From Nepenthes gracilis (Eukaryota; Streptophyta; Magnoliopsida; Caryophyllales; Nepenthaceae): DNA of 64,000 bases. A program made the position numbers and the translations under genes. Where the stretch lies: assembly GCA_033239525.1 (NCBI GenBank), contig BSYO01000003.1:620001-684000 (forward strand). The letters are read 5' to 3'. Shown piece by piece: positions 52,637 to 62,849 of this stretch; the stretch's first letter is position 1, and the number at the start of each line of letters is the position of its first letter. The notes beneath the pieces are model-generated. The model was not told the DNA's origin, did not search any database, and saw nothing but the letters and a program-made list of their open reading frames with translations.

Positions 52637-53422
52637 TTGGAGGGAGAGTCGATTGCTGAGCTGGACGGAGAGCCGGTTGCTGAGTTAGATGGTTACATAG
52701 CAGATTGGCCGGTTGTTGAGCTGGAGGGAGAGCCGGTTGCTGAGTTGGATGGTTGCCACACAACCTGGCCGATTGCTGAGTTGGATGAAGAGCCGGTTGT
52801 TGAGCTGGATGGTTGCCACGTAGATTGGCCGGTTGCTGAGCTGGATGGTTGCCGCGCAGACTGGCCGATTGCTGAGTTGGATGGAAAGCCGGTTGCTGAG
52901 CTGGATGGTTACCGTACAGGCTGGTTGGTTGCTGAGCTCGATGGAGAGCCTGTTGCTGAGCTCGATGGTGAGCCAGTTGCTGAGCTAGAGGGAAAGCCAG
53001 TTGCTGCAGTATTGAGCACAGGCATTCCCTTCCATTTTCCCCAACCTACAATCCCTTCCACCTCAGAACAAATTCTGCCATTCTGCCCAAACCGCATCGC
53101 CCGACTACCCTTACCAACTATAAATTCCTCTTTGTCTTCAACTTCATCACCGATTACGGCTTCCACTTCCGAAATTTTATCCCAACCTCCTGAAAATTTC
53201 CACACCAATGATACTGAAGGATCACATTTCCACTACCTGCCACACTTCAAGCATTTACACCCTTTGGAGGTACCATTGTACTCTACTTCTTCCTCTATTT
53301 TACCTCCAAAATTTTCTGCTGAAATGACAACTTGGGTTGCGCTCTTATTATGGAAGCCTTTACCGTTACCGAAAACCACCTGTGTGGAAAAATTAGGCGA
53401 GGAAACACTGGATGCGGTTTGA
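52637..53422 (+). CDS. Unknown 261-codon ORF with AELDG repeats
   Basis: I do not recognise the product. Residues 1-125 are made of repeats of the type EPVAELDG and CHVDWPVAELDG (8 and 12 residues), acidic and regular; the DNA shows the same minisatellite at 52640-53000. Residues 126-261 are Ser/Thr/Pro-rich (LPTINSSLSSTSSPITAST) with a hydrophobic stretch near the end (TWVALLLWKPLPLP). The first Met follows a longer open stretch, so the true start may be upstream and this may be the middle part of a larger broken protein. It lies between the LTRs of the nested element and is probably part of its cargo. Confidence 0.45.
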   Translation: MEGESIAELDGEPVAELDGYIADWPVVELEGEPVAELDGCHTTWPIAELDEEPVVELDGCHVDWPVAELDGCRADWPIAELDGKPVAELDGYRTGWLVAELDGEPVAELDGEPVAELEGKPVAAVLSTGIPFHFPQPTIPSTSEQILPFCPNRIARLPLPTINSSLSSTSSPITASTSEILSQPPENFHTNDTEGSHFHYLPHFKHLHPLEVPLYSTSSSILPPKFSAEMTTWVALLLWKPLPLPKTTCVEKLGEETLDAV

Positions 53423-53524
53423 ACCTATTCGCCACACTATCCACTTACCCAGCCATCCATTAACTCCACCTTAGCTCTGCTTAGCAAGCTCTCTCTTCCA
53501 AGCCTACTATGCCATATCTCATGC

Positions 53525-54157
53525 TTGATAACTGATACAGATGGCTCTGTCCAGATGATGGCACAACTTGCCTCTACTACGGCTCCATCTGCATTTCACT
53601 TTATCACATTTTGGCTTCCAAGCCAGAAATCAATTCCTCCTTTACGGGATAAAATTGGGTGGTGTGTTTCCATCATTTCTTCATTAGTGAAGGACCAAGT
53701 TAGTTGCAGAATGCTTTGTCTGGATGGGAGAGAAATTCTGCTATCTGACTCGATAAGTGGTGTGATTCCATCCAGAAATGCTTCATTACTTCTGCAGCTT
53801 AATTACAACAGTCAATTGGTTCAGGCTGCAATGTGGCTGTTAGCCTCCATGAATCTGATTGAGTCATATAATAAAGTGGAGATTGAGTATTATTGTGTGA
53901 CCAAAGATTTGAGGAGCGACAGTAGTCCTGTGAAAAGTATGCTGGACTCTTGGGGACAAACATGTTTGTGTAGGAAGAACAGACAATGGTATGATCATTG
54001 TTGTCTTTATTATTTTTATTCTTTGATCGCTGTGGCCATGGAGAGAAATTTGCATTGTTGGAACGGCCAATATGTTACAGATGTTTGTATGGATGAAAGT
54101 ACTGTACCTAGCAAACTCTACCCGCAGTCTAAAACTCTTGCTCTTACTTCGTTGTAA
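53525..54157 (+). CDS. Unknown 210-codon ORF in the nested element
   Basis: No family recognised. The composition looks coding: FHFITFWLPSQKSIPPLRDK, a cysteine-rich middle (SCRMLCLDGREILL) and WLLASMNLIESYNKVEIEYY. Downstream, beyond a stop at 54157, another coding-like frame continues (54196-54470: FHFHVWKIGHAKLLAALAAA, ARLETAKLFDD, LLKALDGATG) with a further stop near 54395. Taken together these look like pieces of one longer decayed gene rather than chance ORFs. Confidence 0.4.
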   Translation: MITDTDGSVQMMAQLASTTAPSAFHFITFWLPSQKSIPPLRDKIGWCVSIISSLVKDQVSCRMLCLDGREILLSDSISGVIPSRNASLLLQLNYNSQLVQAAMWLLASMNLIESYNKVEIEYYCVTKDLRSDSSPVKSMLDSWGQTCLCRKNRQWYDHCCLYYFYSLIAVAMERNLHCWNGQYVTDVCMDESTVPSKLYPQSKTLALTSL

Positions 54158-54580
54158 GAACTGGACAACTCATTTTTTGTTTTTGGATCCACGCAGCTGG
54201 AGCAACTTCCGAATGTAAGAGTGCTCGAGCAAAGTCCTATTAGCCAGCAATTTCACTTCCATGTCTGGAAAATTGGACATGCAAAATTACTAGCCGCTCT
54301 TGCAGCTGCCTTGTCTATCAACCCTCGACTTCATAATAAAGCTTTTTCAAAAGGGGCACGCCTGGAGACAGCAAAACTATTTGATGACACTTCTTGAAAA
54401 AATCTTATAGTTTTGCTCAAGGCCCTAGACGGAGCAACCGGACAATACAACCACCCGGCCGACTTGCATATTACATTTGAATTTACATTTGAATTGCTGA
54501 TTTGGCGTTCATATATCTTTCTCATATATTTTCTGTTAGTTTCACACACATGTGCACAATTGAGATTGCACTTGCTTCTA

Positions 54581-54668
54581 TCTGCCGAGATACTTCTGTT
54601 TTGCCGAGATGCTTCTGTTCTGCCGAGATGCTGCTATTCTACCGAGATGCTTCTATTCTGCCGAGATG
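54581..54668 (+). repeat. 18-bp tandem repeat in the nested element
   Basis: About five copies of CTGCCGAGATGCTTCTGTT-like units with small changes. Confidence 0.9.
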
Positions 54669-54745
54669 ATGCTATTTTATTTTGCATCATACCCTCATCA
54701 CAAACATAAATATTCCCAGCCATAGAAGCAGCTCCTCTTGTTCTA

Positions 54746-55705
54746 ATGCGACATAGTAGTCGTTTGGCAGCCCCTCTAACAACGAGACTACTTTTTGGCA
54801 CCAATTCAGCAGCTACAAGAGTCCTTATGGATGTGCAGACCATGGAGGTGGACAAGGTTGCTTGCAAGGAATCAACGGCAACAGGAAAAGTCATGCTTGG
54901 GTTAGCTGCCACCAGCAATCGGGTGAACTTAGAGCTCGAAGGCAAAGTTGTGTTTGAGGATGTGGACATTGATGAAGCTGCTGAGTTCGCTTCCGCCGCT
55001 TTATATTTTATTGGATTTTGTGCCACATATCTGAAGCTCAATCTTGCACTCTTGCATTATGAGTATGGGTTTCGGGTGTTGTTATTGAAGTTTTACTTCA
55101 TCAAGTTGACTTACTCATCAGCAGTGCAGTGTGTATCAATTAGTACTTTTAAGGAATTCATCCATATAGTTGCCACTAGATTTTTGCTCATTGCATTGCT
55201 TGCCTGTGCTGGTGTGGGAATAAACACATGCACTCTCCAAAGTTAGGTTGGTGAGGAATTGCACAACGTGGAGGTCCAGCGCTTAAGGAATGTTGCTATT
55301 TTCTTAGAGGGTTGTGTCAATAGGTCCAGAAGTTGGAATAAATATGTCGAGATGCTCATTAATTCAGCAAGCAAGTTCCGGAGGTTTGTATCATGGCCTG
55401 CACCTCTGTCATTTGATGCCGATGCTGCAGAATCAAACATGTATCAGAGCACCAGAGCATTATCTTGGGAAGTAATTGCATCCCTTCTGCTTTGTAATTC
55501 CATTTCAGAGTTAGTGTATGATACCAAGGGTTGGACTGATAGAAAATTAGAAGCCACTTGGGAGGTCGATGCTGAATCTAGTCCAGATCCCCCCTCGTTC
55601 AACCTTGAGGACAAAGTTATTTTGATGGAGTGGGTAATGTTACAAGCCTTTAGTTTTTTCCTTTTCTCATTTTCTCATTGGTTTGATTTTTATTCATTCC
55701 GTTAG
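54746..55705 (+). pseudogene. Unknown ORFs in the 3' part of the nested element
   Basis: Two plus-strand frames follow each other: 54746-55246 (MRHSSRLAAPLTTRLLFG, then VFEDVDIDEAAEFASAALYF) and 55259-55705 (VEVQRLRNVAIFLEGCVNRS, RALSWEVIASLLLCNSISEL, ending as it enters the LTR). They are separated by a stop at 55244. The antisense frame 54634-55041 is also open, so the coding strand of the first block is not certain. No family recognised. Confidence 0.35.
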
Positions 55706-56053
55706 TTGTTAAGCTGCCATTACCCCTTTTGGCCACCTCCCAACTGATTCAGTTACTTTTAGTGCTCAATTTGTTATAAATATAATGGTGCAGGGATGAA
55801 AGGAATTAATAAGTTATTGCCTCACTCTCACGTCTTCTCTTTCCCTTCTGTTCTCTCTAATTTTCCTTTGCTTAATCTCTCTCTCTCCCTCTCTTCTTCT
55901 CTGCCTTCCCAGACTCATCTCTCTCGTTCTCTCTCTCTCTCACGCTCTGTTCTTTCTGTTTTTTCTTGTCTTCTCTGCCAGAACTCCTCTCTCTTCCTCC
56001 ACCCTCACCATCTCGCCGCCGATTACCACGATACGGCCATGGAACACGTATCA
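55638..56053 (+). repeat. 3' LTR of the nested element
   Basis: Starts TGTTACAAGCCTTTAG and ends GAACACGTATCA; equal in length to the 5' LTR. TATA-like GTTATAAATATAATGG at 55774. Confidence 0.9.
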
Positions 56054-56248
56054 GGAGTCCTCTTGCCGAAAGCTGTCGCCTTTTCCTCTATTTTTTTCCT
56101 CCTTCTGCTAGGATGACAATATTTATAAGGTTGGCAGACGGGCGTTCTTATCCATTGATAACCGTCGGTGACAACCACCCGTGACAACCGCTCGTAGATA
56201 AGATGAAACGTTGAGCGATTTCTTTTCTTGGGCCTGGTATACTGAACA
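56054..56248 (-). repeat. 3' LTR of the LARD-like element, right part
   Basis: Continues the match to 59704-59901: GGAGTCCTC, TTTTCCTCT, TATCCATTGATAACC, and GTATACTGAA at the end. Confidence 0.88.
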
Positions 56249-56375
56249 AATTATTGGCCTCTATGTCGGGTGGTTTGAAATTTTCAATCCCTGACATGTT
56301 TCTAATGAGACCCTATTTGTAGGTTTGGATTTGTTGGCTTGCTATTCTTAGAAAATTCGATTTTTAAAATCCAAC

Positions 56376-56592
56376 CTCTTTTAGGTCGCTCGGTGGTATA
56401 ACCAAGTTTTATAATTTGACATCTTCTGAGTCGCTCAGTGATATAATCGAGTTTCAAACTTTGAACTTTTTCCGGCCGCTCGATGATGTAACCCGATCTT
56501 AAAATTCGACCTTTTCTGGGTTACTCAGTGATATAATCGAATTTTAAAATTTGACCTCTTCTGGGTCGTTTGGTGTAATAATTGAGATTTGG
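56376..56592. repeat. 45-bp minisatellite
   Basis: Four to five diverged copies of a unit containing GGTCGCTC.GTGATATAA and ATTTGAC, within the LARD-like internal region. Confidence 0.9.
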
Positions 56593-57339
56593 AAACAAGT
56601 GAATGAAAATTCATTTATCTTAGGGGTAGTTTCGGTCGCACGAAAATATACAATGATATGCAAACACTCGTATGAGCAGATAAAATGATTATGTTATTAA
56701 TTAAATATAATTCAAGCAAATAATGTGATGCATGCAAAACTCACCTAGATTTGACTTGGAGTCACTGTTGGTGCTCGAGGTAGATGGCATGTTGCGTGAC
56801 GGCTTGCGTGTATCGCTCCAGTGGATCATCAAAGTACTTTTTACCGACTCTCTGGCCTGTCACTTCTATACTCCGCGGGACTTGATCCACAATCATGGTT
56901 TGATTGGTCAGTACCTTGCTATGGTGCCGGGCAATTCGCTTTTCTATTACTCAGACTTTGTCACTAGTCGGTAAAAATTCAAACCGACATGGAATTTAAA
57001 TCGTTGATGCTAATTGTGATGCGATGGGTAGTGGGCTGGTCATGCCCAACCCCCATCGTGAAAATTGTGGTAGCTTTTGTAAAATCTACTTTTCATCGTT
57101 AGGCCCGATGAGAGACGTTGTTGCAGGACTGGGCTGGTTTAGCCCCCAGATATAGCCTCTCGTTCCATCATGGCAACTTGCGAGCAGTGAGGTGAATACT
57201 CTGGAATACCCTGAGGTAGGACCCTCGCTCTAGCAAAGAAATGATAGAGTGTTTGTCAGTATTGCAATGGTCCTCTTTCGAAAGTTGCCAATCATATAGT
57301 CGATCGTGATAGTCGGCTTGAAGTGTGGGCTTGGTGGTT

Positions 57340-57602
57340 CTGGTGTCTCTTGATGAGTCTTGCATCTGAGGCCACTAAGTTCAAAGACAGAGAAGAAATA
57401 GAGGTCGAGGAGACCGTGGAAGTAATTGATGTGCATACTGAGATCGAACCCCCTGTGTCTGAGGGCCAAAAGGAGGTTTTGACTTAAGAGCCCGTGAAAG
57501 TGGTCGACGTGCCAGCTAGCTCAGGCTTGGTAGCCTTGTCAGGCAGAATGACGCAGATGGTCCTCGGACAGGAACATCAACAGCAACAACAGTGGCAATA
57601 AT
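57340..57602 (+). other. Coding-like open stretch inside the LARD-like element
   Basis: A plus-strand frame reads EVEETVEVIDVHTEIEPPVS and, after one stop at 57484-57486, KVVDVPASSGLVALSGRMTQ and a Gln run before a stop at 57598. It is opposite to the element's orientation and has no known domain. Could be a captured fragment. Confidence 0.3.
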
Positions 57603-57823
57603 GATGAGATTTATCGTCAGCTCATATGCGATCGTGGAATTACCGTTGTGTCCTCCACAATGATGAAGCACCTTTTTTTTTGGATAGGAGCATTAATAGT
57701 AAAGGCAACAAGAGGAACATTGTGGTCAGGCAGCGCTTCTTCTCTGTTCTTTTTTTCGGACAGATTCTGAACGTCAGAGTGAATATAAAAGCCGAACTGT
57801 GTTGCAGCCAAATTGGCTAATCT

Positions 57824-58006
57824 TTGGACAGATTTTAGACTGAATATTTGCTCTTGTCCTCGGATAAATTCTGGACTGAATCTTGTTCCTATCCTCAAAA
57901 AGATTCTAGACGAAATCTTCGTTATTGTCATCGGACAAATTCTGGATGGAATCTTCGTTCTTGTCAGTAGACAGCTTCTAAACGGAAACCTGTTCCATGT
58001 CCTCGG
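57824..58006. repeat. 36-bp minisatellite
   Basis: About five diverged units with GGACAGATTCT and GAATCTT.GTTC, in the LARD-like internal region. Confidence 0.88.
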
Positions 58007-58147
58007 ATACTATGGGCTTAGTCACATCTGGCAACTCGGTCTCTTTAGCTCTCCTTGAACTCCACGGGGGTGTTTTGTCCCGTTGCCTCACTGTGAGGTC
58101 AGCTATGGCCGTTGGCACAATGTATAGGCTCGGTTGATCTAGCGTTT

Positions 58148-58307
58148 GCGGCCTCAGATGTGAAATTAAGAGGCGAAGGTTACGCCTGTGGCCTTAGATG
58201 CAAAATCAAGTGCGAGGGTTGTTGACTGTGGACTCAAATGCGAAGTTAACAGCTGAGGGTTGTGACCGCGAGCTCAAATGCGAAGTTAACAGGTGAGGGT
58301 TATGCCC
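58148..58307. repeat. 40-bp minisatellite, four units
   Basis: Units start GCGGCCTCAGATG, GTGGCCTTAGATG, GTGGACTCAAATG and GCGAGCTCAAATG at 40-bp steps; each ends in a GAGGGTT-like block. Confidence 0.92.
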
Positions 58308-59330
58308 GCGGCCGATTAAGATGACGATGACTAGCCCTGGTGGAGGATGATCCTAGCGTGGATGATAGCGCCGGCAACGGCGACTACCATCCTGCGATGG
58401 CAGCAGTAGCTACGGCAACCCAACTAAGCACCGTTGGTGGCCTTTTCTCTCTCCATCGCACCTCGTTACGTATAATCTTCCAAAATTTCGCTAGATCACC
58501 TCAAAATCACCATATGCAAGCACAATACTGGCATCCTCAAAGAAGAAAGAAGGATTTACTTGTCTCGATTTGCTGATTTCGCTCTGGTGATGGCAACGAC
58601 AATGACAGTGGCTCCTCATGACTCTCGATCTCCTTCCTTTCTTCACATCGCGGCATAAATCGGAGGGAAAATATGGAGAGGGCTTCATCGGCGTTAGATC
58701 TGGGCGTCACCTCCTCTGGCGGCGGCGGTCGCCCCCGTTTTTTGCGCCGGCCTCTCTCCCTTCTCTCTCCTCTCTCTTTTTCCCTTTCTCTTTTTTTTCT
58801 TCTTTCCTTCTTTGCTGCTGCACCGCGTGACTGCTTTTTATATTTTTCCTTTTTCTTTTTTTAAATAATAATAATTTTTATTATATTATTGTATTAATAA
58901 CAAGCCTCCGGTTAGGTATTACATCCTGCACTCTCCGAATTCCGCGGGGGCTTTCCTACCCTCTGCCTCACTGTGAACCGAATGCCAACATGGTCTACGG
59001 AATCCGACAAGGCCCAGAACTGACCGATGTGGCATGCTGGATGAGGACTTCGGGCACGGAGTGGTTTTTGATATTTCACAGAGCTTTTCTTCAGCAAAGG
59101 GCCTCTTATTATCTAATGATCTGGTCAGTCGTTCAATCACGGGTGTAGACATTCATGCCTGAGGGGAAGAAGCCCCAACCGCTAAGATGCTGAGGGTAGG
59201 GTGAATATTGCCATGGCTACCTAGAGAAGTCATCACCGAGGGAAGTGACTTCTCTAGTCGAAGTGTTGACTGGAGTATGAGGATTGAATGTGTATGTTTT
59301 GTTGTGTGGTGGTTAGACTTTTTATTCACT

Positions 59331-59348
59331 TCCTACAGATGGCGCCAA
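59331..59348 (-). promoter_or_regulatory. Primer-binding site of the LARD-like element
   Basis: On the minus strand TTGGCGCCATCTGTAGGA follows the LTR end GCAACA, closely matching the Tat-type site TTGGCGCC.TCTGTGGGA. It fixes the element's orientation. Confidence 0.88.
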
Positions 59349-59901
59349 TGTTGCGTGTCATGAATTCGGGTTGTCCTACGGATTAGGGGCCCGTGAATCG
59401 GATCTTCATGTTGGGTCGATCTGATTCGAATTCGGTCTCCATAGCCTTGAACTTAAACCCTGCAAACACAACTAAAAACGAGATGTCAGAGGACGGTTGG
59501 AATCACTCTTACTGTATATCCTCCGACGCTCAAATCAGATATCTTTCTAAGAGAGTAGAAAGATGTAAGAATGATGCGTAGATACATGTAGTGGTAGATT
59601 GATCGTTTAGGTGCACCCAGAAGATAGGTGGCTTGGATAGACGACGTCTTGGAGAGATAACTCTTCATTGGTTAGAGAAATTCATGTGAGGCCTTTTGAT
59701 GGGGGAGTCCTCCCTGCCGGAAGCTGCCCTCTTTTCCTCTCTTTTTTTTTCCTTCTTCTGTTGGAATGAGAGTATTTATAAAGTCGACGGGCGGTTGCTC
59801 TTATCCATTGATAACCACTGATAACTACCCTTGATAACCGCCCGTGAATCAAACGAAACGGTTGAGTAATTTTTTTTTTTGGGTCGAGTATACTGAAGTC
59901 A
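59349..59901 (-). repeat. 5' LTR of the LARD-like element
   Basis: About 553 bp, intact, with TTTGAGCGTCGGAGG at 59522-59536 on the minus strand and a TATA-like TTTATAAATAC (minus strand, near 59770). It contains the empty target of the nested element (GGGGGAGTCCTCC near 59701-59713). The right limit is approximate. Confidence 0.85.
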
Positions 59902-59931
59902 TATATATCAGAGAAGCCTAAGAAGTTGAAT

Positions 59932-60449
59932 TGGCCCAATCAAAGGACCCGTCCAACGATATGCTTAAATTAAAGATAATAGCCAAGCGATTTTTTTTTC
60001 TCTTATCTCAACGACCTCAGACAGTTAAAACCGTGATATTGATAAAATTCTATCCAATATTGGTTTCTTAGACGGTTTCTTGGACAGTTGATGAAAAAAG
60101 TCAACTAATCCGTAATAACTATAAAAAGATCCTCTTTTCAATAGGACAGAGGAGGACTCTCTCGAAAATAAAAGATCTCCCTTTCTCTCTAAGATGCTTC
60201 GAGAAAAGCACAAGCTCCCGAATATAGAGTTAATCTAATTTTCAATTTGTGACCTCTATATTTTTCCTTACAAAATGTAGATACTGATTTGAGCGTCGAA
60301 TAATATGTCGGGGAGTTAGTTCCGTTAATCCTTTAACCGTATTGTTGTATTGCACATTCTTCAGATTTGAGTACATTGACACCGGAACTGCTTCAAACAA
60401 CATTTGAATCTCTAATCCGTTTAAAAATTAGGATCCGAGGATGCAACAG
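59932..60449 (+). mobile_element. Probable solo LTR
   Basis: Starts TGGCCCAATCAAAGG and ends GAGGATGCAACA, with GAAT immediately on both sides. Contains AACTATAAAAAGATCC (TATA box, 60116) and TTTGAGCGTCG at 60288. No primer-binding site follows. The start is uncertain by some tens of bases. Confidence 0.55.
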
Positions 60450-61546
60450 AATTAAAATTTAAAATTAACACTCTAAGTCTAATTTTTATTTTATTTGATG
60501 GAATTCAAATTTTTTATGTTTGAAAATTTTTGAAAACATTTTTGTGTTACTTTGGGATATGTTGTTTTATATAAATGTTAGTACTTATATATTTTTCACG
60601 TATAAAGAACCACTTGCTTTGATTCTATCCCATTTAAATAATAAACGACCATATGATAAAAAAAGTTTAGTCCAAATAAGATGGTCGACTTAGAATAATT
60701 AAATTATGTGTGATACTTTTAACTATAAATATATTTTTAAAATACTACTTCTTATCTAAATTTAGCTTTTAAATTTCTAAGTAATATTTTCTAAATATGC
60801 ATCTACACGATACAAATACGTTCAAATATTTTATCTATTTGGTTTTTGATTAGTCTAATTTTATTATATCTATTTAACAAATTATGTTATAAATTAAAAT
60901 TATGGTTTTTGGTCAATTTTCTAAACTAGTAAAACAATGGTTGAATATCACTTTTTTAATTAAGTTTGATATTAAATAACATAGCTGAAATTAAACCTCA
61001 ACTCTTAACTTTAATTTTAAATGGCAAGACCCATTCTTGACATTCCAATGGTTGGTAATATTTATTTATAGTTGGAATATGATATTCTATCCGATCATAA
61101 CCTTGTCAGTAAATGAATCCAATGGTGTATTTGTCTTGGCTTGGTGTTTGGGGCGGTGAAGGAAAATGACGTCTAACCCACTCGCCATGTAGTTTAAGAG
61201 TTGTGATCGTTTGACAGTGTAAATAACTGTTCAATTATCAAAAAGAAAAAAGAAAAAAAGAGAAGGCTTCAAACAATTGTCATTCACAGTCAACCACCAT
61301 CTCAACCGGCCATCAACCTACTGCTTCGGATGCTGCTCATTAGCGCCGACCACGCCTATTCAGCTCCCATCAGCCAACGACCCCACCATTGCGGGAGCTA
61401 GCCGCTGATCGATCCGACACATCACCCACTCACACATACATTTATTATTGGTTATATTTTCACTTCTTGATGAGTAATTATTTCATATGTAGTATAATAT
61501 ATATTTATAAAAATTTTATGAAATTTAAAGTTATTAATTTATCATG
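60450..61546. other. AT-rich intergenic stretch
   Basis: No gene recognised; short AT-rich ORFs only. Confidence 0.65.
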
Positions 61547-62528
61547 TGATGCGTCTCTGGATTCGAATTTCGAACAGATTCGATTGATCCTCTTGTCGTG
61601 GTTCCGGTTCCGTCCCCTGAGTTGGATCCTGCACACCACTAAATAGAATAAGTGGTTAGCGTGTCGGCGAAAAATTATCCCACCGAAAACACTCCGACGC
61701 TAAAGTCAGTCAAATAGTTTTCGAAAGAAAGAAACTGAAGTTGAGAGAAAGAAAGTATTTTTAGGATGTAAGAGGCGCGGCGCCTTATTGGATCGGAAGG
61801 TAGGAAGCGATGAAAGTAGTGAGGGCTCCGCATTTGCCTTAGGGTTCTTGGAGAATGCGTTTTTGCAGCAGAGCTTGTGCCGCTCGAGAGTTCCAATGTT
61901 CCGATGTACGAGGCGTAATTGAAAGCGTGTGCAATTGGTGAGTAATTGAAAGCGTACCCTGGATGGTGAATCCAGGGTTTCTTTTATGGTGGAGAGAGCG
62001 ATCCTCCTTCTTTGGAACGGGGGATTGCCTCCGTGATCTAGCAGGCGTCAGTTGCCAAATTATGAGAGATAGCTTCCTTCTGAGGTAACTAACAGCTTTC
62101 CAAATCGGGTGCTTTTCTTCCGTGCATGTTACCGTTGGAGAACCCTAATTGACAAGAATTCGGGTAAATCTGGTGCCTTCCTTATGTGAAGGGCGCCAAT
62201 ATTGTCAAAATCCCCTTTGATGTCAGTTGGGACCGTAAAAAATCCCTAGAAAGCCGTTGTTGGCCTTTTAATGATTCGTGGGCCTAAACCGACCTGGCCC
62301 GTTATTGTAGGAAAGCCTCTTTCGGCCCAACGCGCGTAACGCGGACGGTCAACATTTGAGTTGACTGTCTGCTAGCGAGTTGGTCGTCCGGACGGTCAAC
62401 GTTGGCGTTGATTGTCCTGGGCTTTTCGACTTCTGGGCCTGTTCTCCAATTGGACCGTTAGAGTGTTGACTGTCGTTTTGGGCATCCATTGACCTTTGGG
62501 GCCAGCCCAGTAATAGTATACCCATCAT
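61547..62528 (-). mobile_element. Solo LTR, left member of a head-to-head pair
   Basis: On the minus strand starts TGATGGGTATACTATTACTG and ends GAGACGCATCA (982 bp), with TGATG/CATCA inverted ends. It matches the LTR at 62850-63944 throughout. Holds GGTCAAC/GTTGAC pairs at 62345-62410, and TTTAGCGTCGGAGTG near 61690-61704. No primer-binding site on its outer side; no clear target duplication. Confidence 0.8.
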
Positions 62529-62849
62529 AATCATATCACAATTTTATATTTTAATTATAATTTTTATATAATCAAAATAGAAAATATAATTTTTATCCAA
62601 TTTTAACCTCATTATAATTTGAATTAAACTTATATTATATAGTTTTAATTCTATTTTCAAAATTTAAACGAACACTTTTTAATTTTGGATATAAAATTAT
62701 GAAACTTTATTTAAACACAACATAGTAATAGAAATCCGCAAAAAGTTTGGTAACTTTTTATAAATTTAATTATATAGTAATTTTCTATATTAACTAAATA
62801 TAATATATTTTCTAAATAATAAAATTTTATTTAAATTTTACTTAATTTT
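62529..62849. other. AT-rich spacer between the head-to-head LTRs
   Basis: About 320 bp, nearly all A/T, no feature. Confidence 0.8.

Larger units (their letters stand above)
51958..56053 (+). mobile_element. Nested 4.1-kb LTR element without recognisable gag or pol, TSD GGAGT
   Basis: Two LTRs of exactly 416 bp (51958-52373 and 55638-56053), about 88-90% alike by eye, flanked by perfect GGAGT duplications (51953-51957 and 56054-56058). It sits inside the 3' LTR of the LARD-like element, whose intact copy at about 59698-59715 shows the empty site. The 3.26-kb internal region has several long frames with amino-acid patterns that look coding, but no capsid, protease, integrase or reverse transcriptase motif. 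No standard primer-binding site was seen after the left LTR. Non-autonomous; the origin of its internal sequence is unknown. Confidence 0.88.
51597..59901 (-). mobile_element. LARD-like minus-strand LTR element, interrupted by a nested element
   Basis: The 5' LTR is 59349-59901; the primer-binding site is at 59331-59348; the 3' LTR is 51597-51957 plus 56054-56248, split by the insertion 51958-56053. Removing the insert gives a LTR of about 551 bp against 553 bp for the other. The internal region (56249-59330, about 3.1 kb) shows no gag or pol frame and is rich in minisatellites (listed separately), as in large non-autonomous retrotransposon derivatives. No target-site duplication was found at the outer ends. 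Confidence 0.8.

Noticed and set aside
54634..55041. 135-codon minus-strand ORF rich in Ser and Ala
   Set aside because: Antisense to a coding-like plus-strand frame; the Ser/Thr-rich pattern is typical of antisense frames, although the strand is not fully settled.
51597..60449. GAATT on both sides as the target duplication of one large 51597-60449 element
   Set aside because: The outer LTRs are in opposite orientation and belong to different LTR types, so the five-base match is probably chance.
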